Positions 53,087 through 61,776 of a stretch of DNA of 64,000 bases are shown in pieces; positions within the stretch are counted from its first letter, which is position 1, and every line of letters begins with the position of its first letter. A program made the translations under genes and the position numbers. Source of the DNA: Pirellulales bacterium (GTDB lineage Bacteria; Planctomycetota; Planctomycetia; Pirellulales; Lacipirellulaceae); NCBI GenBank assembly GCA_022841705.1, contig JALHQZ010000004.1:186001-250000 (forward strand), read 5' to 3'. A model generated the notes under the pieces. The model saw only the letters and a list, made by a program, of their open reading frames with translations, was not told the origin of the DNA and ran no database searches.

Positions 53087-54397
53087 ATGCGTGCCCGAGT
53101 TCTGTTTGGTTTGTCGCTGTTTCTTGCGGTGCCCTGCTTTGCTGATGACTGGCCCCAGTGGCGGGGGCCCCAGCGGGACGGCGTGTGGCGGGAAGCGGGG
53201 GTAACAACGCAACTCGCCGATGACCTAGCGCCCACTTGGAAGACGGCGATCGGTCTGGGCTACGCGGGCCCCGCAGTGGTGGGCGGCAGGGTGCTGGTTT
53301 TCGACTATGAAAAGACCAGCGGCGAAATCACTAATAATCCGGGTGGTAAAGACAAGCTCGAGGGTAAGGAACGGCTGTTGTGTCTCGACGCGGCCAGCGG
53401 TCGAGAGGTGTGGAAGCACGAGTACGATTGCCCTTACGAGCTCTCTTACCCCAGCGGCCCGCGCTGCACACCCACCGTGGATGGCGAGCACGTTTATACG
53501 CTCGGCGCCATGGGCGATTTGCACTGCGTGAAGCTCGCCGATGGCGAAGTGGTGTGGCAGAAGAACTTTAAGGAAGCTTTCGGCGCCGAAGCGCCGGTGT
53601 GGGGTCACTCGGCCCACCCGCTGGTGGTGGGCGATTTGGTGATCTGCCTGGTCGGCGGCGAAGGAAGCATCGTCGTGGCCTTCAACAAAGAGACTGGCGA
53701 AGAAGCGTGGCGTGCGCTTTCGGCGTACGAGCCGGGGTACTGTCCGCCGTCGCTGGTGAATCACGCGGGTACGGACATGGTGATTATCTTCCACCCCAAG
53801 GGAGTCTCGGCGCTCGATCCGCTCGATGGCAAAGAACTCTGGAACGTACCGATGAATCCGCAGTACGGCATGTCGATCGCCGCCCCGCAAGTGCAGGGGA
53901 GCAGCATCTTCGTCAGTTGCTACGGTGACTCCGCGATGCTCAATCTCAATCGCGATCAACCGGCGGCCGACATCGCGTGGCGCTCAAAACCGAAAGAGTC
54001 GGTCTACTGTTCGAACTCGACGCCGTTCTTCGCCGCCGATGCGATTTACGGCTGCGACATCGAATCGAGTACGCTGGTAGCGGTGAACCCGGCGGATGGC
54101 CAGCGGTTGTGGGAATCGAACAAGCCGACGATTGGCGACGCCCGCGGCCGCCACGGAACGGCGTTCATCGTGCAGCACGAGCCGACGGGCAAGTACTGGC
54201 TGTTTAGCGAGAACGGCGATCTGGTGCTCGCCGACCTTTCGCCGCAGGAGTACAAGGAACTCGACCGCGTGCATGTACTCGACCCCACGAGCGACGCCTT
54301 CGGCCGCCCGGTGGTGTGGAGCCACCCCGCATTCGCGGAGCAAAGCGTCTTCGCGCGGAACGATAAAGAGATTGTCCGCGTCAGCTTGGCGGAGTAG
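53087..54397 (+). CDS. exported PQQ-type beta-propeller protein
   Basis: A 436-residue secreted protein. Signal peptide MRARVLFGLSLFLAVPCFA, then DWPQWRGPQRDGVW, the typical opening of planctomycete propeller proteins. Repeats include LLCLDAASGREVWKHEYD, VYTLGAMGDLHCVKLADG, VVAFNKETGEEAWRAL and LVAVNPADGQRLWES, about seven blades. It resembles BamB but lacks a lipobox. PQQ-binding residues cannot be shown. It is likely expressed with the GHL10 gene downstream, which is 215 bp away. Confidence 0.85.
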   Translation: MRARVLFGLSLFLAVPCFADDWPQWRGPQRDGVWREAGVTTQLADDLAPTWKTAIGLGYAGPAVVGGRVLVFDYEKTSGEITNNPGGKDKLEGKERLLCLDAASGREVWKHEYDCPYELSYPSGPRCTPTVDGEHVYTLGAMGDLHCVKLADGEVVWQKNFKEAFGAEAPVWGHSAHPLVVGDLVICLVGGEGSIVVAFNKETGEEAWRALSAYEPGYCPPSLVNHAGTDMVIIFHPKGVSALDPLDGKELWNVPMNPQYGMSIAAPQVQGSSIFVSCYGDSAMLNLNRDQPAADIAWRSKPKESVYCSNSTPFFAADAIYGCDIESSTLVAVNPADGQRLWESNKPTIGDARGRHGTAFIVQHEPTGKYWLFSENGDLVLADLSPQEYKELDRVHVLDPTSDAFGRPVVWSHPAFAEQSVFARNDKEIVRVSLAE

Positions 54398-54409
54398 TGG
54401 CTCTTGTTA

Positions 54410-54431
54410 GCACGGGACCGAAGTCCCGTGC
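54410..54431. repeat. palindrome of the CACGGGACTTCGG family, reverse orientation
   Basis: GCACGGGAC and its complement flank CGAA, a 22-nt perfect palindrome just after the propeller gene stop codon. Confidence 0.8.
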
Positions 54432-54439
54432 GCGAATCG

Positions 54440-54479
54440 CCGCCCGTAGCACGGGACTTCGGTCCCGTGCTACGGGCGG
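54440..54479. repeat. 40-nt palindrome with TTCG tetraloop
   Basis: Two 18-bp perfectly complementary arms (core GCACGGGAC) flank TTCG, so the transcript would form an exceptionally stable C(UUCG)G hairpin. It follows the other palindrome by nine bases, giving a double hairpin between two exported-protein genes. It could protect the upstream mRNA end or reduce read-through. Confidence 0.85.
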
Positions 54480-54612
54480 CCGAAAAAACCCGCTCAACGC
54501 AGCATTCTCGCGGCTCTGCGCACGGCGGTTGCGAAACATTGGCCGAGTTTTGGCTCGCTCGGTACGATGGAGGTTCGGGGAACGACCCCGCCCCTCCTTC
54601 CGGAATAGACCC

Positions 54613-56286
54613 TTGGCCAATCGATTTCTCGCGCTGATTCTCTTGCTCTCGGTGCGCGCCGCCTGCGCTGCGCCCGCGGAATTGCGTGGCACGTGGCTCA
54701 CCACCACGGGGGTGGACCACATTCGCACCGGTGGTTCCACCGCCACGGTGATGGCGGACCTGAAGAACATCGGGCTCAACGCCACTTATGTGGAGTCGTG
54801 GAAGAACGGCTACACGAACTATCCTTCGCCCACACTGAAGAATCTCACGGGCGGCGCTGATCGCTCTAGCTTCTTGGGAACGACGCGCGATTTGATGAAG
54901 GAGACGACGATCCACGCGCACCGGCAAGGTCTCACCCATACCGCGTGGTTCGAGTACGGTTTCTCGCCGCAGTATCTGGGTGGAACTTCCCCTCCGTCGA
55001 ATCCGCTCGCGGTCTACATGCGCGATCAAGGCTGGTTGCTTAAGGATCAATCGGGCGCCTACAGCAATTCCACCAATCAATTCGCGTGGATGAATCCCGC
55101 CGTGCCGCAGGTGCGGCAGTTTCTGATCAACATCGTGCTCGAAGCGGTCAATCGGTACGACCTCGATGGCATTCAGTTCGACGATCGCTTGGCGTGGCCG
55201 CAGACGCTGGGGTGGGACTCGACCACGGCAGCGCTCTATCAGGCGCAGACGGGCCGCGCACTGCCGACGAGCATGAATGACACCAATTTCCGCAATTGGC
55301 GGCAGGACAAAGTGACCGAGTTCGCGCAGGAACTTAAAGCGGCGGTGAAGGCGGTGCGACCCGAACTGCGGATCTCGGTGAGTCCTTCGATCACCAATTT
55401 TTCGGACGTCAACTACAACGCCGAATGGCCGGTGTGGGTCGATCAAGGGATTTTTGATGAGTACATCCCCCAGATCTATCGCTCTGGCATCACGAGCTTT
55501 AACAACACGATCCCGGGACAGACGTCACAGTTCACGCCGAACGATCTCGACAAGTACTTGGTAGGAATCGCAATCAATACCAGCCCCCTCAACACGGCGG
55601 CCGACACGCAGGCGATGATCACTAAGTCGCGCACCGAGGGCGCCGCGGGGCATGTGCTGTGGTACTCGGCCGGCGTGCGGGATACTTATCCCACCCAACT
55701 CACCAGTTTCTACAACGTGGCAGGGCAGGGGCCGGCGCAGAATCCCTACTTCCCCACCGACTGGCGCCCGGCGCCAACCGTCGCGACCGCGGTCCCCGGC
55801 GTGGCGAACACTTGGGAAGCGACCGTCGCGGCCGCGGGCCGGTACACGGTGGTCGCCAAGATGGGGACTTCTGCCACCTCGCTGTGGCAAGAGTTCTACT
55901 CGCTGCTGCTGGACCCCAGCACGGCCGCGCGGGTAACGATCGCGGGTGCTTCGCAAGTCGAACTGCTCGTGGACCGCCGCACCAACGGCGTCTTGGTGGG
56001 CGATTTTAACGACGATGGCAAAGTCGATACCGCCGACTACACCGTCTGGCGTGACACCGTGGGTACCAACGTCTTCAGCGCCACCGGCGCCGATGGCGAT
56101 GGCAACGGCGCCATCACCAATGCCGATCTCGACACCTGGCGCCGCAATTTTGGTCGGAGCCTTGCGAGCGCCGCAGTGGTGGTCGCGGTCCCCGAACCCG
56201 CCGCAATGTCGCTGCTCTTGGTTGCACTTCTAAGCCGCTGTTTCATTGAGAAATCGGTAACGAATCGCACGGGGCAGGGCAGATAA
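54613..56286 (+). CDS. GHL10-type glycoside hydrolase, dockerin and PEP-CTERM
   Basis: A 557-residue exported glycosidase. TTG start (54613) gives a good signal peptide (LANRFLALILLLSVRAACA). The frame is open to 54397, but that stretch contains two palindromes and translates to repeat-derived residues, so it is rejected. The catalytic barrel begins ELRGTWLTTTGVDHI and includes LDGIQFDDRLAWP, typical of GHL10/DUF187. A dockerin pair (GDFNDDGKVDTADY, GDGNGAITNADL) and a PEP-CTERM VPEPAAMSLLLVALL close the protein. Substrate unknown; polysaccharide breakdown outside the cell is likely. Confidence 0.78.
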   Translation: MANRFLALILLLSVRAACAAPAELRGTWLTTTGVDHIRTGGSTATVMADLKNIGLNATYVESWKNGYTNYPSPTLKNLTGGADRSSFLGTTRDLMKETTIHAHRQGLTHTAWFEYGFSPQYLGGTSPPSNPLAVYMRDQGWLLKDQSGAYSNSTNQFAWMNPAVPQVRQFLINIVLEAVNRYDLDGIQFDDRLAWPQTLGWDSTTAALYQAQTGRALPTSMNDTNFRNWRQDKVTEFAQELKAAVKAVRPELRISVSPSITNFSDVNYNAEWPVWVDQGIFDEYIPQIYRSGITSFNNTIPGQTSQFTPNDLDKYLVGIAINTSPLNTAADTQAMITKSRTEGAAGHVLWYSAGVRDTYPTQLTSFYNVAGQGPAQNPYFPTDWRPAPTVATAVPGVANTWEATVAAAGRYTVVAKMGTSATSLWQEFYSLLLDPSTAARVTIAGASQVELLVDRRTNGVLVGDFNDDGKVDTADYTVWRDTVGTNVFSATGADGDGNGAITNADLDTWRRNFGRSLASAAVVVAVPEPAAMSLLLVALLSRCFIEKSVTNRTGQGR

Positions 56287-56342
56287 GCGACCAAGGGGTT
56301 TCTACTCCGCTGTGATCTGTGTCGTTGACACCGTGCGCCTGC

Positions 56343-57608
56343 TCAGCAGGTAAGCTGTTCGGCAATCGCCCCCGCGCTGACGCCACTGTGAAACCGCGCG
56401 GCGATTTTTTGGCGAGAGTTACGGCTGAGCCTCGCGCACAACTCGGGATCGTGCGCCAGCCGCGCGATCGCGCTGGCGAGCTCCCTTGCACTACCGGGGT
56501 TGACCATCAGGGCGTCGACTTCCGGATCCACCAGTTCATTCATCGCGGCGCAATCGGTCACGATCACCGGCAATTCGAGCGCCATCGCATCCATTGCCGA
56601 GACGGCGATCCCTTCGTCGAGACTGGGCAAGACGAAGAGGTGGGCGCGCTCCAGCCACGCTAGATGCTCATCCTCCGGGGTGGCGCCCAAGAGCTGCACG
56701 GCCCCGGTGACGCCATGTTCGCGGATCGCGGCTTCGGTCACCAGCCGATAGCCGGCGCCGGAGTGCTCATCTTCTCCCGCGATGAAGAGCTGCACATCCA
56801 GCCCTTGCGCCCGAAGCTGTGCGATCGCCTCGATCAAGTAGACGTGACCCTTCACCGGATTGAGCCGACCGCAGGTGTAAATCGTCAGTGGCCCGGCGCC
56901 TCGCCACGGTTGGTAAGGCGTCTTGCGCTGCGCGCGAGCGAGGTCTACACCGAGCGGCGCCACGCTGATTTCCGCTGGCGCCGCGGGGCCGAGTTGCTCG
57001 CGCAGTGCGCGGCGCAACCGCTGCGACATCACCAGTCCGAATTCGGCGTGGCCCCATTTCTGCGCTTGGTTGCCGCCAAAGTGCTCGAGTGGCCCGACGA
57101 GGTTGATGCTGTAGGGCAAGCCCGAGAGCAACGAACATAGGAGCGCTAGATTCGCCGAGTTGCCCGGGTTGAGCACATGCAAATGCCGCCACTGCCGCTG
57201 CTGGGCATGCGCCGCCAGCTTCGCCGCCGGCAGTGCGAGTGCCAGCAGCGTGAGCCGCTGTTTCGGTGTGACGTGCTCGGCGCGAAGCAATGTCTTCAGC
57301 AATCGCCACCACACCCCAGGCCCGGCGAAGAGCCACCTCCCGATCGCCCGCAGAATTTCGCCCCTCGCCATCGGCATGAGATACGTCGTTCGTTCGCGGG
57401 CCGACTGCGACCAGGCATGGCATAACTGATTGCCACCGGGCAACCGGGTGGAGACAAACTCGGCATCGATCCCCGCCTGGGTTAGCGCATGGAACTCGCG
57501 CCAGATCCAGGTGTGCGGCTGCGCCGGAAACTCGGGCACCAGATAGCCCATCCGCACGCGCTTGACCGCCAGGGGCGGAAGCGAAACTTCAGGCGCTGTC
57601 GCCAGCAT
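56343..57608 (-). CDS. family 4 glycosyltransferase
   Basis: A 421-residue GT-B glycosyltransferase. The N-terminal half starts VRMGYLVPEFPAQPHTWIWRE and the C-terminal half has IYTCGRLNPVKGHVYLIEAI (about 238-257) and HLFVLPSLDEGIAVSAMDAM (about 317-336, with the glutamate of the E-x7-E motif). It is 24 bp after the epimerase gene on the same strand, so both belong to a surface-polysaccharide operon. Sugar donor unknown; the best-known relatives make exopolysaccharide. Confidence 0.9.
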   Translation of the reverse strand: MLATAPEVSLPPLAVKRVRMGYLVPEFPAQPHTWIWREFHALTQAGIDAEFVSTRLPGGNQLCHAWSQSARERTTYLMPMARGEILRAIGRWLFAGPGVWWRLLKTLLRAEHVTPKQRLTLLALALPAAKLAAHAQQRQWRHLHVLNPGNSANLALLCSLLSGLPYSINLVGPLEHFGGNQAQKWGHAEFGLVMSQRLRRALREQLGPAAPAEISVAPLGVDLARAQRKTPYQPWRGAGPLTIYTCGRLNPVKGHVYLIEAIAQLRAQGLDVQLFIAGEDEHSGAGYRLVTEAAIREHGVTGAVQLLGATPEDEHLAWLERAHLFVLPSLDEGIAVSAMDAMALELPVIVTDCAAMNELVDPEVDALMVNPGSARELASAIARLAHDPELCARLSRNSRQKIAARFHSGVSAGAIAEQLTC

Positions 57609-57632
57609 CGGATACGCTCCAGTCGCTTGCGG

Positions 57633-58604
57633 TTAAGGTTGATCGCCGAGCCACCGCCAGGTGCGCTCGATGCCGGTCGCCAAGTCAACGCCAGCCGACC
57701 ATCCTAAGGCGCGCTGAATTCGCTCGGTAGAAAGCAGCACATCGGTCGCGGGCGAGCGGGTGTCGCTTCGCATGACCAATCGCGCGCGCTTGCCGGTGAC
57801 TTCTTCCGCCGTGCGAATGACTTCGAGAATGGTGTGGCTGGTTCCTGCCGCCACATTGTAGGCGCCGGTCGGCCCGTGCAGGGCGCGCCACACCGCTTCG
57901 GTGAAGTCGTCAATAAACAAATAGTCGCGGCGGTCGGCGCCATTTCGATAGACGGGGATTTCGCGATCGCGCGCGAGTCCTTCCAGCACGGTGCGAATGA
58001 GTCCAAACCCGGCGCGCAACCGCTGCTGGGGGCCGTACACATTCGACGGCCTGAGAATCGTAAGGGCCGCACCGCCCGCGTGCGCCCACGCATTCAGAAA
58101 CGCTTCGGCCGCGATCTTGCCAGCGCCATACAAACTTTGGGCCGACAGCGGTGAGTCCTCAGAGAGCGGTTGGGATCCAGCGCCCTGTAAAGCGCCGGCC
58201 GAAGAGACATAGACCATTCGCCCCCAATCGAAGTTGGGCAAGCTATCGAGCACGATGGCCAGCGGCCGCAAGTTCTCTTCGCATTCGAAGGTGATGGTGT
58301 TGCCCGCGGAACTGGGCGTTGTTCGGCCGGCGACGTAAACGACCGCGTCGAACTCCGAGAGCACCATCTCGCGTTTCGCCGGGGTGATGCTCCAAAAATC
58401 GTGGTTGATGGCAATGCCTGCCGGCGCCACGGTGGTCGACGTCGCCGAAACGGCCCAGGTTATCGCCGCCCCTTCCCGCCGCAGCCGGGCCGAAACCGCC
58501 CGGCCCAGGAACCCGCTTCCGCCCACGACGAGGGCGCTACGAAGTGCGGGCAAGCGGGTCGGCGGAGTTTCGAAAACTGGCGGCATCCTTGCCAACAGGT
58601 ACAA
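57633..58604 (-). CDS. NAD-dependent epimerase/dehydratase
   Basis: Short-chain dehydrogenase-like enzyme acting on nucleotide sugars. The 323-residue protein has the nucleotide-binding SALVVGGSGFLGRAVSARL (about 23-41) and the catalytic YGAGKIAAE (Y-x3-K, about 168-176) with VYVSSAG as the serine motif. UDP-glucose 4-epimerase and dTDP-glucose dehydratase are both possible. The start is ATG 58604; ATG at 58586 would drop six residues. It is followed by the GT4 gene, and a divergent FkbM gene lies upstream, so these make a small glycan locus. Confidence 0.88.
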   Translation of the reverse strand: MYLLARMPPVFETPPTRLPALRSALVVGGSGFLGRAVSARLRREGAAITWAVSATSTTVAPAGIAINHDFWSITPAKREMVLSEFDAVVYVAGRTTPSSAGNTITFECEENLRPLAIVLDSLPNFDWGRMVYVSSAGALQGAGSQPLSEDSPLSAQSLYGAGKIAAEAFLNAWAHAGGAALTILRPSNVYGPQQRLRAGFGLIRTVLEGLARDREIPVYRNGADRRDYLFIDDFTEAVWRALHGPTGAYNVAAGTSHTILEVIRTAEEVTGKRARLVMRSDTRSPATDVLLSTERIQRALGWSAGVDLATGIERTWRWLGDQP

Positions 58605-58843
58605 GTTTCGTTCCGCCGCAACGCACTAGCACCGCGAACGCGGGATTTGCGGTTCGGAGTTCCACCGCTGGTTATCCGCCGCCCGGTGCGAATTATCATA
58701 GAGAAACGGAAATGAGAATCGCGGTTGAGAAAATTCCCGCTTGGCGTGCGATTGGTGGGCGGAGCGCCGTCTGGGTACGCGGAATGCAGCACGTTCGCTC
58801 TGGCCGAAATGAGATCGCCGTGAACTTTAGCCCCCTCTCACGT

Positions 58844-59587
58844 ATGTCGATGACCCTCGCCCCTCGTAAGCTCGTCAAATCGTTCCTCGGGCGCTACAAC
58901 CGCCGGCTGGTGCAGGATCACTCCGACGGCCAAACCGCCACGGGGCTGGCGTTCTGGGACGATCTGAAACTCGTCATCGGCCGACCCGACCCGTTATGCC
59001 TGGACGTGGGCGCCAATCGCGGGCAGACGATCGAACTTTTGCAGACGCTCTTTCCAAGCCCGACGATTCATGCGTTTGAACCTTCCACCGCGATGTTCGA
59101 AACTCTGAAGTTGCGCCCGTGGGGCGAGCGCGTAACGCTGCACCCCCTAGCGCTGGGCAACGCGCCGGCCGAACGCGAGTTCATCAACTATGCCGACCCG
59201 CACTTGAGCTCGTTCCTGGAGATGGACCGCGGCGCCGACAATCCCTTTCGCAACACGGCCACCCTGACCCGCGAGATTGTGGCGATCCAAACGGCGGACG
59301 ACTTCCTTGCGAGTCTCGGTCAGCCCCAAGTCGACCTTCTGAAGATCGACACGCAAGGTTTCGATCTGGAAGTGCTGCGCGGGGCCGAGCAATCGCTCGC
59401 CGAGGGAAAAATTGGCGCCGTGCTGGTGGAGCTCAATTTCTCCAAGCTGTACCGCGACCAGAGCACGGCGACCGACATCATCCGGTTTCTCGCCGACCAC
59501 CGGCTGCAACTGGTGGACTTCTACGAAAAGATTCGCTCCGGCCACACGCTGAGTTGGTGTACGGCGCTGTTCGCGCGGCACGAGTAG
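58844..59587 (+). CDS. FkbM-family methyltransferase
   Basis: A 247-residue AdoMet-dependent O-methyltransferase, probably on a sugar or lipid. LCLDVGANRGQTIELLQ holds the glycine-rich motif I, followed by IHAFEPSTAMFETL with the acidic residue of motif II, and a later LLKIDTQGFDLEVLRGAE, the FkbM signature. ATG at 58844 is chosen; ATGs at 58712 or 58784 would give longer forms, and a short GGA lies before 58712, so the start is uncertain. It lies next to the divergent GT4/epimerase genes. Confidence 0.85.
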   Translation: MSMTLAPRKLVKSFLGRYNRRLVQDHSDGQTATGLAFWDDLKLVIGRPDPLCLDVGANRGQTIELLQTLFPSPTIHAFEPSTAMFETLKLRPWGERVTLHPLALGNAPAEREFINYADPHLSSFLEMDRGADNPFRNTATLTREIVAIQTADDFLASLGQPQVDLLKIDTQGFDLEVLRGAEQSLAEGKIGAVLVELNFSKLYRDQSTATDIIRFLADHRLQLVDFYEKIRSGHTLSWCTALFARHE

Positions 59588-59648
59588 CAAATGATGAGAG
59601 GCCGCTTTCTTTCGCCAAGAGAGCGGCCTCTCCCCTCTGCGTCCCGCA

Positions 59649-59670
59649 GCACGGGACTTCGGTCCCGTGC
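59649..59670. repeat. palindrome of the CACGGGACTTCGG family
   Basis: GCACGGGAC-TTCG-GTCCCGTGC is a 22-nt perfect stem-loop, same core as at 54440-54479, after the FkbM gene stop codon and before the - strand XRE-like gene. Confidence 0.8.
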
Positions 59671-59695
59671 CACGTCGGTGAACTAATACCCGCGC

Positions 59696-60235
59696 TTAGC
59701 CCATTGCGTCGCGGGCAAAATTGTCGCTCACCGGCCGCTCCGCGATCCGGCCCATTTCGTCCTGCGTCCGGCGTTGGCCGACCGAATGCCAAGCGCTCAC
59801 GTCTTTGAGCTCGGGCATGATCTCGCAGAGCTGTTCTTCCAGCATCGTCACCATCCGCCCGATCGATGGATTGGTGGTCGCTTCGCCAATTGCTTTGACG
59901 GTCTTCATCACTTTGAGCATCCGGGCGCGAGCCAAGACCGGGCTTGAAATCGGTGCGTCGAGATCGACCAGCAGATCCGCAATCGGCACATCGAGCGCCA
60001 GTTGCCAGCGGTAGAGGTCGGACAAAGTGAGATCGACGTTCGGCAACTCGCTGGTGCGAATGTACTCCATCGAGGTCCCCATTCGGCGAGCCGCACTGCG
60101 GACCGAAACACCTTGCTGGCGGCGCACTTCGGCGATGCGGTGCAGCGGCCGCTTGTCGGTCGTGAAGCTCTTCACGGGGCGATCATCTTCGTGATCAAAA
60201 GCGGTTTCAACACAAACGTCGTCGGCGATGGCCAT
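59696..60235 (-). CDS. XRE-like DNA-binding protein
   Basis: A 179-residue protein with a helix-turn-helix near residues 30-95: RIAEVRRQQGVSVRSAARRM, then SMEYIRTSELPNVDLTLSDL and WQLALDVPIADLLVDLDA. The pattern resembles XRE repressors, though the third helix is atypical. The rest is helical (LKVMKTVKAIGEATTNPSIG) and may dimerise. It could control the neighbouring glycan genes or itself. No close family name comes to mind. Confidence 0.65.
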   Translation of the reverse strand: MAIADDVCVETAFDHEDDRPVKSFTTDKRPLHRIAEVRRQQGVSVRSAARRMGTSMEYIRTSELPNVDLTLSDLYRWQLALDVPIADLLVDLDAPISSPVLARARMLKVMKTVKAIGEATTNPSIGRMVTMLEEQLCEIMPELKDVSAWHSVGQRRTQDEMGRIAERPVSDNFARDAMG

Positions 60236-60563
60236 AGCGCGTGCCTCCCAAGAGACTGTTCCGAGATGAGGGAAAAAACGAGCAAGCTCCGCGAAATACG
60301 CATAGCGAGCAACTCTTTCCCTGCGAGATTGACCCGCGGCTGCTTCAAACGCACAAGGTTAGTTGTACGCCCGAGAGTTGCCGCGGTTCACGCCAGAGGC
60401 TCATCTGCAATGCTGTCAAGGAAAAAGCAGGACAGGCCCCCGAACAGTACGGCCGCCACCGGCACGAGGGCGGGCGAACTTGGAGGGAACATCCTACTTT
60501 TTCTGGGTTCTCGCGTCTCCTGCGAGACCCGCGTTAGCGGGGTTTTCACCTGCCGCCGCTCGT

Positions 60564-60593
60564 ATAATACGCATGTGGAATCGAGTTGTGCAA
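60564..60593 (-). promoter_or_regulatory. weak sigma-70-like promoter
   Basis: On the - strand TTGCAC and TATTAT are separated by 18 bases, matching 4 of 6 and 5 of 6 consensus bases. It points toward the XRE-like gene, leaving a leader of about 320 bases. Its match is poor enough that chance is likely. Confidence 0.28.
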
Positions 60594-60835
60594 TAGCTGC
60601 AAGCCCCTGCTGCGAAACGACTTACGAGTTCGGTCGAGTCGTCGTATCAGAACGCAACACGGGGGGGTTTTGCTCAAGCGCTTTTACTGCCGAATTGTTT
60701 CGCTTTGAGACGCTGGCTGTCTCAATTTTGAACGAAAGAATATTTTTACAAATTTTTTTCGTGCCCCCCGAATTTTGGGAACTTTTTCCATTCCGCCCAG
60801 CTTTTCGGGTTCCCGAGTGTTGTCCGGATACCTGT

Positions 60836-60917
60836 GGGGGCCTCTCCGCGGCCGATTTCGCGTCACTTGAAATGCGGGCGCGGCGGCCCCACCGAAATCG
60901 GCCTCGGAGAGGCCTCC
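60836..60917. repeat. palindromic intergenic element, copy 2
   Basis: The arm at 60836-60860 (core GGCCGATTTCG) and the arm at 60893-60917 (core CGAAATCGGCC) pair across 32 bases. It is closely similar to 17802-17867. The element ends 18 bases before the coaX start codon, so it would form a leader hairpin. Confidence 0.78.
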
Positions 60918-60935
60918 GACAATTACAATGTCTCC

Positions 60936-61766
60936 ATGATCCCGTCCCTGCTCGCCATCGATATCGGCAACACGCGCGTTAAGTTCGGCGTGTTCCCCAA
61001 TGCCGCGGAGTGTATCGCGAAAGCACAACGCGGCGCGCTGCCTCTCGCTGCGCCGGTGTTGCCGGAACCAGCGGACGTGGCGAGTTTCGATCCCGCCGCC
61101 GCCAACCTTTCGGAACAAGTTGCGGAGTGGCTCGCGCAGCTCGGCCCCGCGCAGGTTGTGGCGGCAAGCGTCAACCGCACCACGGCCGCGGTGCTGGAGC
61201 AACTCCTTGCACGCCAAGAAACTGTGCCGTGCTGGCTGACGAATAGCGAACTTCCGATTGCGATTCGCGTTGATCAGCCGCAGCGTGTGGGCATCGACCG
61301 ACTGCTCGCCGCGGTGGCGGCCAACGAGTTGCGGCGCCCGAACACGCCGGCGATTGTGGTCGATCTCGGCACGGCGCTCAAAGTTGATCTCATTTCCGCC
61401 GATGGAGCGTTCTGCGGCGGCGCCATCGCGCCGGGCATTCGCATGTCGGCCCGGGCGTTGTGTGAACAGACCGATGCGCTTCCCGAAAGCGAATTAGTGG
61501 AGCTGAACGAATCGCCGCCATCGGTGGGCACGAACACGCACGCCGCCATTCGCAGCGGATTGTATTGGGGCGCCGTGGGCGCAGTGCGAGAATTGATCGC
61601 TCGGCACCGCGATGGCCTCACCACGCCGCCACAGGTGTTTCTCACGGGTGGCGCGGCGCCAGCGGTCGCCAAACTCATCGGCTCCCCCGAGTACACCGTG
61701 CGGTACGTGCCGGACATGGTGCTGCGCGGGATCGCGGTCGTGGCGGAGAAGTTGAATGACCAATGA
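60936..61766 (+). CDS. coaX: type III pantothenate kinase
   Basis: Phosphorylates pantothenate, the first step of CoA synthesis. The 276-residue protein starts MIPSLLAIDIGNTRVKFGVF with the phosphate-binding loop DIGNTRVK, then VGIDRLLAAVAANEL and AIVVDLGTALKVDLI, the second phosphate motif. The ATG at 60936 is the natural start; the frame from 60834 would translate the palindromic element. Family identification is strong. Its stop codon overlaps or abuts the start of the downstream GTPase gene. Confidence 0.92.
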   Translation: MIPSLLAIDIGNTRVKFGVFPNAAECIAKAQRGALPLAAPVLPEPADVASFDPAAANLSEQVAEWLAQLGPAQVVAASVNRTTAAVLEQLLARQETVPCWLTNSELPIAIRVDQPQRVGIDRLLAAVAANELRRPNTPAIVVDLGTALKVDLISADGAFCGGAIAPGIRMSARALCEQTDALPESELVELNESPPSVGTNTHAAIRSGLYWGAVGAVRELIARHRDGLTTPPQVFLTGGAAPAVAKLIGSPEYTVRYVPDMVLRGIAVVAEKLNDQ

Positions 61767-61776
61767 TCAAGCCGCA

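Larger units (their letters stand above)
60236..60935. other. 700-bp non-coding region with candidate promoter and REP-type element
   Basis: No ORF here has coding signal. A hairpin is at 60505-60530 (arms GGGTTCTCGC / GCGAGACCC). On the - strand a weak sigma-70-like pair TTGCAC (60588-60593) and TATTAT (60564-60569) with an 18-base spacer could drive the XRE gene. AT-rich sequence lies at about 60725-60770, and a palindromic element at 60836-60917. Length and structure hint at an unseen small RNA, but nothing confirms it. Confidence 0.5.

Noticed and set aside
54397..54612. N-terminal extension of the GHL10 gene
   Set aside because: It would translate two palindromic repeats (SRARIAARSTGLRSRATGG-like residues), so the start is placed after them.
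60563..60568. TATAAT on the + strand as the -10 of a promoter toward coaX
   Set aside because: The nearest -35-like hexamer is only 14 bases away, and coaX lies 370 bases downstream.
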